From Bacteroidales bacterium UBA6366 (GTDB taxonomy: Bacteria > Bacteroidota > Bacteroidia > Bacteroidales > UBA932), in the NCBI GenBank assembly GCA_002438845.1, contig DJRG01000042.1:90846-154845 (forward strand): DNA of 64,000 nt, written 5' to 3'. Made by a program: the position numbers and the translations under genes. Below are positions 36,535 to 42,716 of this stretch, one piece after another. Positions within the stretch are counted from its first letter, which is position 1. Every line of letters starts with the position of its first letter. The notes below the pieces were generated by a model. It saw nothing but the letters and a program-made list of their open reading frames with translations. It was not told where the DNA came from and made no database searches.

Positions 36535-36642
36535 GTGGCGGCTAAAGTATTGTATACAAAAATATTAGCAGACCATCCTCCTGCGGTTTTCAGCAGGAGG
36601 GCAGTATAGGATTTCGTTGATTGACAACAATTTAGCCGCCAC
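36535..36642. repeat. 108-bp palindromic element, copy 2
   Basis: Perfect 12-bp terminal inverted repeats: GTGGCGGCTAAA (36535-36546) and TTTAGCCGCCAC (36631-36642). The inner hairpin, CCTCCTGC with GCAGGAGG around a GGTTTTCA-like loop, differs from copy 1 in the stem but keeps pairing. It ends 1 bp before the stop codon of the FecR-like gene. Confidence 0.9.
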
Positions 36643-36643
36643 G

Positions 36644-37522
36644 TCATTCTATCACGACGCTGATGCCAAGGGCGGAGTTGACAAGGGAAAGGATCTCGGG
36701 AAGGGAGGCTGTTGAGAATTCTCCGCTTAGGCGGCGGGATTCCGAGTCCGACACTACAAGAGTCACACCGTAATAATCAGATAGTTCGGAGAGGACTTCG
36801 GGCAGTGGGGTGTTGTCGTAGATGAACTCGCCAGTGGCCCATGCGGCGGGGTTGGGATGTTTCGGGGTGAGCCGCGTCGGAGTGGAGGAGCCTTGGCGGA
36901 GAACGGCGGACTGGCCTTTGGTCAGGACCAGACCTTCTTCGCCGGACCGAGTGGCCGAGAACAGGACCTTGCCGGAGACAACGCTCACGCTGATGGAGTC
37001 CCGGGAGTCAACCAGGAAGCGGGTGCCGAGAACTATGACGAAACCGGATCCGGCGTCTATGCGGAAAGGGGTGCGGTCATCGTGGCGGACGCTGAAGTAG
37101 ATTTTGCCGGTCATCCGGACCAAGCGGTTGTCTTTGTGGCGCTGGAGACTGAGGGTCGCTCCGGGGGCCAAGGTCACGGACGAGGAGTCAGGGAGGGTGA
37201 AGGTCTGGGGAATATCGTAGGCCATGTAGTCCGTCCACGAGGTCCGCCACGATGTATAGAGGAATATGCCGACGATGACAGCGGCGGCGATGCCGGCGGC
37301 TCTGACAAGCTGATGTCTAAGCGACGGATTCCGGTCTCTGAGTTTGCCGAAGTGACGATACGTTGAATTTCCGGCATGCTTCGGCGCTTCGACAGGCTCA
37401 GCGACCGAAATGGAATCTGCGACCGAGCGGAGAGCCTTGTCAGGGTCAAAATGGTTCTCTTCGTAGGACTTGGCCACGAAGTCTATCATTCTGTCTTCCT
37501 TGGTTTTCATAACAATCATCAT
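36644..37522 (-). CDS. FecR-like anti-sigma/sensor protein with DUF4974
   Basis: 292 residues if the first ATG is used; the Met at residue 5 (37510) is an equally good start. A short cytoplasmic part precedes one membrane helix (about 72-90). The periplasmic FecR domain follows (LPDSSSVTLAPGATLS near 108), with the C-terminal DUF4974 domain (FIYDNTPLPEVLSELSDYYG). FecR proteins hold an ECF sigma factor until a TonB receptor signals. Its expected partners are the sigma factor at 41991-42521 and the STN-type receptor. Residues about 35-65 of the cytoplasmic part, the region that should touch the sigma factor, come partly from two copies of the palindromic repeat. Confidence 0.85.
   Translation of the reverse strand: MMIVMKTKEDRMIDFVAKSYEENHFDPDKALRSVADSISVAEPVEAPKHAGNSTYRHFGKLRDRNPSLRHQLVRAAGIAAAVIVGIFLYTSWRTSWTDYMAYDIPQTFTLPDSSSVTLAPGATLSLQRHKDNRLVRMTGKIYFSVRHDDRTPFRIDAGSGFVIVLGTRFLVDSRDSISVSVVSGKVLFSATRSGEEGLVLTKGQSAVLRQGSSTPTRLTPKHPNPAAWATGEFIYDNTPLPEVLSELSDYYGVTLVVSDSESRRLSGEFSTASLPEILSLVNSALGISVVIE
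37333..37406. repeat. inverted pair of TGAGCCTGTCGA palindromic repeats inside fecR-like gene
   Basis: Degenerate forward copy 37333-37357 (GGTCTCTGAGTTTGCCGA...) and clear reverse copy 37383-37406 (CTTCGACAGGCTCAGCGACC). Spacer 25 bp. Both are in frame; the encoded peptides include VAEPVEAP and HFGKLRDR. Confidence 0.75.
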
Positions 37523-38215
37523 TTATGCGGGCGCTTCGACAAGCTCAGCGACCGAGCCGTCCGGTTGGTGAGCCTGCCGAACCATTCCTTTACCGGAGAC
37601 GCATTTGAAGGAATATGTCACCTCTCCCCTCAGCACAGAATCAGAGGCATAGTCAAAAACCGCGGTCTCCGCCTTGAATATCAGACGGCCGTTGTCCTCA
37701 AATGAATATTCCGCATTCCTCAGGTAGCAAACCTCCTCCTGGCGTCCGTTGACATTATCGTAGTCGATGAAAGAGTTATAAGGGAAGGACACAATATTAC
37801 CGTCCTCGTCAAGTTCAATCTCTCCCCCGACCGGAAAAGTTCTCCAGTTCATCATCTGGTATGACCTGCCGGCACGATAGTCAATGTCCTCAACAAGGCA
37901 GCATGACCAGTTAACCTTAACCTTGTAACGCTCCTGTCCATCCATATCGACGGTTAATCTGGAATAATCATCGTAGCGGTAAGGATACGCCGCGAACAGT
38001 TCCTTGGCAAAGTCCGCATACGCTATCCCGTCACCGTCAAGGTCGACAGGCCCGAGACTCCAGCCAATGGATTCAAGAACATATTCACCGACAATCCGGT
38101 CCATCGTGGCTGTGGCCGCGTCGGTCATCCAACAATCGATTTTTTCCTGACAGGAGCAAAGCAGCAGGAGACCTGCAAGGACATATTCAATTCTTTTCAT
38201 ATCAATTGATTTCAT
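37523..38215 (-). CDS. lipoprotein of unknown function in TonB locus
   Basis: 230 residues. The signal peptide ends in lipobox LCSC (Cys22). The middle has an EF-hand-like piece, VDLDGDGIAYADF, and acidic beta-rich sequence. I do not recognise the family. The last about 20 residues (RQAHQPDGSVAELVEAP) are entirely coded by two repeat copies, so the native C-terminus has been replaced or extended. It overlaps the DUF4249 gene by 14 bp, and its stop directly abuts the FecR-like start. Confidence 0.65.
   Translation of the reverse strand: MKSIDMKRIEYVLAGLLLLCSCQEKIDCWMTDAATATMDRIVGEYVLESIGWSLGPVDLDGDGIAYADFAKELFAAYPYRYDDYSRLTVDMDGQERYKVKVNWSCCLVEDIDYRAGRSYQMMNWRTFPVGGEIELDEDGNIVSFPYNSFIDYDNVNGRQEEVCYLRNAEYSFEDNGRLIFKAETAVFDYASDSVLRGEVTYSFKCVSGKGMVRQAHQPDGSVAELVEAPA
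37529..37583. repeat. inverted pair of TGAGCCTGTCGA palindromic repeats at a gene end
   Basis: Reverse copy 37529-37553 (CTTCGACAAGCTCAGCGACC) and forward copy 37563-37583 of the GGTTGGTGAGCCTGCCGAAC subtype. Together they supply the last codons of the lipoprotein gene 37523-38215. Confidence 0.85.
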
Positions 38216-39110
38216 AGTCAGTGGATGTCATCACGGAGACGAAGCCGATGCCATCGCCAGTCACATTCGTAGGGTAAGGCTTGTCAGGAAAGAAAGCCAA
38301 TGCGGAAAGATCCGTTTCCTCGAACCAGGCGGCATTGATGTAGTTGTAGGTCTTGCGGTCGAGAGCCAGAAGACGCACCGTCACCTTTGCCGGAAGACTT
38401 CTGTCCAAAGAGACCTTGAACACGTGAGTACCGCCCTCAAAACCCTTATCTGTAAATATGTTGTATTTGTTGGCAAAATAATTGGTCGGGGAAGGATCCT
38501 CACTGTCATAGTTAAGATTCATACCAGAGTTGAGAAAGGGTTCGCTGGAATTGTCAATGTCCAGCAAACGGGGGTAAGAGCCACCGAAGTCCCAGACTTG
38601 AAGCATATAGTAGTTCTTCTCGTCCGGATTGTCTTTAACACGTACTCCCATTCCCAATGCTTTATACGGATTGCCACTTTTGTTCTTCTTATAAATGTGA
38701 GCAGTGTCCACACCGACAAGAATTGGAGTTTCCAAAGCCATGGTCGTAGCCTCGGCCCTCATCCCTTCTGACTCCACGACAATCCGGACTTCGTCCCCGG
38801 CCTTGAAATCAGCCCTGAATCTGAACACATTATGGTACAACAAGCCATGCGTTTCCTCAACATTGTCAGAGGTCGCCACCAGTTCACCGTTGACACAACA
38901 TTCAAGATGCCCGGACTTCAACTCTTCCGCCTTTTCGTGAGTGCTGACACCGACACAGACCGTGTGCGACGTGTCGCCCGTTGACATCAATGCGTTGACC
39001 AGCAGCATCCTTTCAGGACCTGGCAGTTCCACGGGGATATATTCCTCACAAGAGAAAAAAGCCATCGTGGCAACGAGGAAAAGTATGAATATCTTCGTTC
39101 GCATATTCAT
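38202..39110 (-). CDS. DUF4249 lipoprotein partner of TonB receptor
   Basis: 302 residues. Lipobox FFSC lies near residue 20, then EEYIPVELPGPERMLLVNA, the standard opening of DUF4249 proteins. These lipoproteins are encoded next to TonB-dependent receptors with an STN domain and probably form a surface lid or binding protein. It shares one base (39110) with the receptor stop. The ligand is unknown. Confidence 0.85.
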   Translation of the reverse strand: MNMRTKIFILFLVATMAFFSCEEYIPVELPGPERMLLVNALMSTGDTSHTVCVGVSTHEKAEELKSGHLECCVNGELVATSDNVEETHGLLYHNVFRFRADFKAGDEVRIVVESEGMRAEATTMALETPILVGVDTAHIYKKNKSGNPYKALGMGVRVKDNPDEKNYYMLQVWDFGGSYPRLLDIDNSSEPFLNSGMNLNYDSEDPSPTNYFANKYNIFTDKGFEGGTHVFKVSLDRSLPAKVTVRLLALDRKTYNYINAAWFEETDLSALAFFPDKPYPTNVTGDGIGFVSVMTSTDYEIN

Positions 39111-41800
39111 TAGAATTTAAAGGTGTAACTGAACGACGGCAGGAATGTGAGGAACGAGCGCTTCGAGATCGCCGGCTTCCACTCCCCCTCCTTCTCGTAG
39201 GCATCATAGACGCACCAGGAAGGGTTCTGCGCGCAGTAGAGATTGTATATTCCGAAATTCCAGATCCGCTCGCCGTGACGCTTTTGCTTCCGGAAGTTGA
39301 CGCTGACATCAAGATGATGCGTCGGAGGCAGACGGTAGTTGTTGCGCCCGCTGACATAGTCAACAGCCACATCGTCGCCGGAAGGTGTGATGAGCGCCGA
39401 GCCTCTGGACGGGATGGTCATGCAGTTTCCGCTCAGGAACGCCCAAGACGCGGTGAAATCGATCCGGGAGTTGAATTTATGGTTCACAGTTGCGTTGATG
39501 ACGTGTCTCCGGTCGAACTGCGCAGGGAACCAACGGCCGTCGTTGATGCTGCCGTCACGGAAGATTCTCTCCGCTTTGGAAAGCGTGTAGGCCAAGGTGC
39601 CGGTGGTCTTTCCGACCACTTTGCGGGCAAAAAGTTCCAGTCCGTAGGCACGTCCCTCCCCCATCGAGACGTTGTCCTCCCAATTGACTGAAGAGGAGAA
39701 GGCAAGGCGGCCGTCCTTATATTCAAGGACATTCTCAGTTCTCTTGCAGTAGCCTTCAAGAGAGAACTCCCAGCCTTTCAGGCCGATGTAATACGCTCCG
39801 GTGGAGACGAGGTCAGATGTAACGGGGCGGATCTCGGCGGTGATCGGCACCCAAAGGTCGGTCGGGATGTTCAGAGTCCCGGAGGTCAGCTGATGGACGT
39901 ACTGGGACATTCTTGAATATGCCGCCTTCGCCGACCAGTCATCACTGATGTCGAATTTCGCCGAGACTCTCGGCTCCGGGCAGAAATAGAAGCGGCCTCT
40001 CACATTGAAAAGGCTGATGTGCAGGCCCGGATTCACAGTCAAGCGGTTGCCAATGGAGATGTCGTCCTCCACATAAAGGGAAATCTCATTGCCGTTCACC
40101 CGTCGGCTGGCCGCATCGCTGTAAGTGGTGTCGGCGAAGACACGGCTGTCGTTCACGTTCCTTACATTGGATTTTGTGATTTCCGGACGATAACCGTGAC
40201 GGACATATTCTCCGCCGAACTTGATCAAATGGTTAGTTGAAGGGGTGTAGTCGAAATCAGCCTTGAGACCCACGTCAAGGATTCCGGAGGAGTAGTCGCT
40301 GACGCTCTGGAAAGAAGTCTCACCAAGTTCGGATTTTTCCGAATTCTCCGCGACGGAGTGTATTCCCATCCTGTAGAGGTTGCCGTAAGCCGTGAAATCA
40401 GCGAACAGTTTGTTACTGAATATGTAAGTCCATCTTGCGGACAGGACATTGTTGCCCCAGCTCAGGTTAAGGTTGTTCTCGTTTTCGGTGATCATTGTGT
40501 ACGGCTCATAGTCAGAGCCGTAGAACCGCTTGCTGGACTTGGATTTGTCCTCGTACCGGAAGTAGTCCCGTCCGCTGTAAAGCCCGATCCAGCCACGGCT
40601 CCGGTCGGAGAATTTGTGCGAGACCTTGGCGTTGACATCGTAGAAGGCATAGTTCAGCGGGCTGCCCGCCCATTTGATGATGCGGTCGAAAAGGAAAGTG
40701 TGCATCCCTCTGGCGCTCAGCGAGAAAGTGGTATTCTCGTTCTTCAGCGGACCTTCCAGATGGAATTTCTCGGCAAGAAAACCGGCGGTGACGCTTCCGG
40801 TGATCTTCTTCGAGTTGCCGTCATTTGTCCGCACGTCCACCACGCTGGAGACCCTTCCGCCGTACCGTGCAGGGAACGAGCCTTTGTAGACAGTGACTTT
40901 CTTGACAGCCTCGGGAGTAAAAACGGACAGCAGTCCGAAAAGATGGCTGACATTGTAAAGCGATGTTCCGTCCAACAACATCAGATTCTCGTCCGCACCA
41001 CCTCCACGGACGTATATTCCCGAGAATCCTTCGTTCCCACCTTGAACTCCGGGCATCATCTGGAGGGTTTTCAAGACATCCTTCTCACCCAGGACGACCG
41101 GAGTGTTGTCAATGAGTTCGTTAGGGACTTCAATCGCCCCCATATACGTGGAACGGATTCCGGCATCCTTGCGGGCGGTTATCCGAGCCTCCTTGAGTTC
41201 GGCGGATGGCGCCAAGGCGACATTGATCGTCAAATCCTTTCTCAGAGAGATTCTCTTTGTCTTGGCGGCGCAGCCTATGTAGGAATATGTCAGCTCGACC
41301 TCGCCCTCCGGCAGTGTCAAAGAGTAGAAGCCGAAGTTGTTGGTGGAGGTACCGGTCGCTGAGCCTGTCGAAGCGACCGTGACCCCAGCGCCGATCAGCG
41401 TCTCCCCCGTAGCCTCGTCCGTAACATAGCCACAAACCGCAAAACGTATCCTGCCAGGAACGTCACGCGTCAGAACCACATAGCCGCCACGGACCTCCCA
41501 CTTGATTCCCATGCCTTCCAGAAGCCTGCCCAAGGCCTGTTCAAGCGGCAATCCCTCAACAGTCGTTCCTTCATAATTCTTTTCCAGAAGTTTTTCAAGT
41601 TCCGAATCATAGACTAAACGTACTCCACATCGTTCTTTAATCCCGTCCAATTCCTCACGGACCGTCCGTTGCGACAACATGATTTCAGCCGGTTGGTGAG
41701 CTTGTCGAACCACCGGTTCCGCTCCCTGGACCCATATCACAGGAACAGCGGCGAGAAAACACGCCAATATAAATTTCAACCGCATATTCATCTTAATCAT
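39110..41800 (-). CDS. TonB-dependent receptor with STN signalling domain
   Basis: 896 residues from the chosen ATG at 41798-41800 (MIKMNMRLKFILACF). The frame stays open upstream to 41914, but that part is made of repeat copies and is unlikely to be translated. The signal peptide is followed by an STN domain (ELDGIKERCGVRLVYDSEL), a carboxypeptidase-D-like repeat (GYVTDEATGETLIGAGV), a plug (NTPVVLGEKDVLKTLQMMPG) and a large barrel ending in Phe (SFSYTFKF). It imports a large nutrient with TonB energy and, through STN, signals to FecR. Two repeat copies are translated: one just after the signal peptide (VVRQAHQP) and one in the carboxypeptidase-like repeat (ASTGSAT). Confidence 0.9.
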   Translation of the reverse strand: MIKMNMRLKFILACFLAAVPVIWVQGAEPVVRQAHQPAEIMLSQRTVREELDGIKERCGVRLVYDSELEKLLEKNYEGTTVEGLPLEQALGRLLEGMGIKWEVRGGYVVLTRDVPGRIRFAVCGYVTDEATGETLIGAGVTVASTGSATGTSTNNFGFYSLTLPEGEVELTYSYIGCAAKTKRISLRKDLTINVALAPSAELKEARITARKDAGIRSTYMGAIEVPNELIDNTPVVLGEKDVLKTLQMMPGVQGGNEGFSGIYVRGGGADENLMLLDGTSLYNVSHLFGLLSVFTPEAVKKVTVYKGSFPARYGGRVSSVVDVRTNDGNSKKITGSVTAGFLAEKFHLEGPLKNENTTFSLSARGMHTFLFDRIIKWAGSPLNYAFYDVNAKVSHKFSDRSRGWIGLYSGRDYFRYEDKSKSSKRFYGSDYEPYTMITENENNLNLSWGNNVLSARWTYIFSNKLFADFTAYGNLYRMGIHSVAENSEKSELGETSFQSVSDYSSGILDVGLKADFDYTPSTNHLIKFGGEYVRHGYRPEITKSNVRNVNDSRVFADTTYSDAASRRVNGNEISLYVEDDISIGNRLTVNPGLHISLFNVRGRFYFCPEPRVSAKFDISDDWSAKAAYSRMSQYVHQLTSGTLNIPTDLWVPITAEIRPVTSDLVSTGAYYIGLKGWEFSLEGYCKRTENVLEYKDGRLAFSSSVNWEDNVSMGEGRAYGLELFARKVVGKTTGTLAYTLSKAERIFRDGSINDGRWFPAQFDRRHVINATVNHKFNSRIDFTASWAFLSGNCMTIPSRGSALITPSGDDVAVDYVSGRNNYRLPPTHHLDVSVNFRKQKRHGERIWNFGIYNLYCAQNPSWCVYDAYEKEGEWKPAISKRSFLTFLPSFSYTFKF
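41354..41378. repeat. single TGAGCCTGTCGA palindromic repeat in receptor gene
   Basis: A perfect copy with arms GGTCGCT and AGCGACC, in frame within the carboxypeptidase-D-like domain of the TonB receptor, coding for VASTGSAT. Confidence 0.85.
41691..41714. repeat. single palindromic repeat, GGTTGGTGAG subtype
   Basis: GGTTGGTGAGCTTGTCGAAC followed by CACC. It is in frame just after the receptor signal peptide and codes for VVRQAHQP. Confidence 0.85.
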
Positions 41801-41808
41801 TGGACATC

Positions 41809-41903
41809 GGCGCTTCGGCAGGCTCAGCGACCAAGACATATCATGCACTTCGAGGGGCTGGAGAGCCTGTCGAACCATGGTTGGTGAGCTACGTCGAACC
41901 ACC
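41809..41903. repeat. cluster of three palindromic repeats upstream of TonB receptor
   Basis: Reverse copy 41809-41832, forward copies about 41855-41878 and 41879-41903. They fill the leader between the sigma-factor gene and the receptor start and keep an open frame into it. Confidence 0.75.
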
Positions 41904-41990
41904 CCGACATCCATAATAATGACGCAGCGGATCTAAAAAGTACCATCCATTCTCGGGAACAATTTCAAAAAAAATCGCAAATCACCTCAG

Positions 41991-42521
41991 CTACAGCGAC
42001 ATCAGGAACAAGACAACCTTCCTGACACCTTGACGGATAGCCTCCAGAGCCCTGCTGACCTGATTGCGGACTGTGTTCTCCGATAGACCGAGAGCGACGG
42101 CGATCTCGCTGTACTTCATTCCGTCCCGGCGGCTCATCAGGAATATTCTCCGCCTTTTGGCCGGAAGGCGGTCGATGGCCGACCAGATCCGCGCCTCACG
42201 AAGCGAATTGTCCACGGCCTCCTCATCAGAAATCACCACATCATCCTCAACCGGAAGTGTTTCCTCCTCAAGACTGTCCAGTTCCACGTCCTGACGCCGT
42301 CGTCTTATGGCATCAATGCACCGGTTCCTCACAGCCGCATAGAGATAAGCCCTTGGACTATCAATCCCGCCATCGGTCGTCTGTTTCATCCAATATGCCA
42401 TGAAAGTCTCCTGCACCAGATCCTCTATCTGATCCTTATCTCTGAGATAGTGCAGCGCATAGACACACAAAGGCCTGTAGTAAAGCCTGAACAAAGACTC
42501 TATGCCATTTGCCTGCACCAT
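41991..42521 (-). CDS. ECF-type RNA polymerase sigma factor
   Basis: 176 residues. Region 2 (RLYYRPLCVYALHYLRDKDQ ... VQETFMAYW) and region 4 (KYSEIAVALGLSENTVRNQV) are both complete, with no region 3, as in ECF sigma factors. It heads the set sigma, TonB receptor, DUF4249, lipoprotein, FecR, all on one strand, and should control that set when the receptor signals. Its own promoter is a clear housekeeping type (42529-42560), and the -7 box ends only 7 bp before the ATG, so the mRNA may be leaderless. Confidence 0.92.
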   Translation of the reverse strand: MVQANGIESLFRLYYRPLCVYALHYLRDKDQIEDLVQETFMAYWMKQTTDGGIDSPRAYLYAAVRNRCIDAIRRRRQDVELDSLEEETLPVEDDVVISDEEAVDNSLREARIWSAIDRLPAKRRRIFLMSRRDGMKYSEIAVALGLSENTVRNQVSRALEAIRQGVRKVVLFLMSL

Positions 42522-42528
42522 AATGTCA

Positions 42529-42560
42529 CAAAGTTAACCACTCTCCGGCAGATTGTCAAA
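42529..42560 (-). promoter_or_regulatory. promoter of ECF sigma gene
   Basis: On the minus strand TTTG (42557-42560), 20 bp, then TAACTTTG (42529-42536). It fits the Bacteroidota -33/-7 promoter well. Only 7 bases separate it from the start codon. Confidence 0.75.
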
Positions 42561-42631
42561 TTCTTGCCCCGGCAAGGCTGAAACACAATCCTCCCCGCTT
42601 CGGTTTTCAGCAAGCAGTAAACACAATCAAG

Positions 42632-42664
42632 AAAACGCACGACCTGACAATTTCCGTGCGTTTT
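42632..42664. terminator. bidirectional terminator
   Basis: AAAACGCACG and CGTGCGTTTT pair perfectly around a 13-base loop, with T-runs in both directions. It is located about 50 bp after the stop of the gene 42717-45686. Confidence 0.85.
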
Positions 42665-42716
42665 TCATGCAAAAAAGGACTATGGACGCCGACTGCAAGG
42701 CGATGCGGGAATCGCT

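Noticed and set aside
35204..36642. CRISPR-like or attC-like interpretation of the two 108-bp palindromes
   Set aside because: Only two copies, separated by a full gene, with no spacers, cas genes or integron integrase, and the ends do not fit attC core sites.
40358..41362. 334-codon open frame on the plus strand
   Set aside because: Antisense shadow of the TonB receptor.
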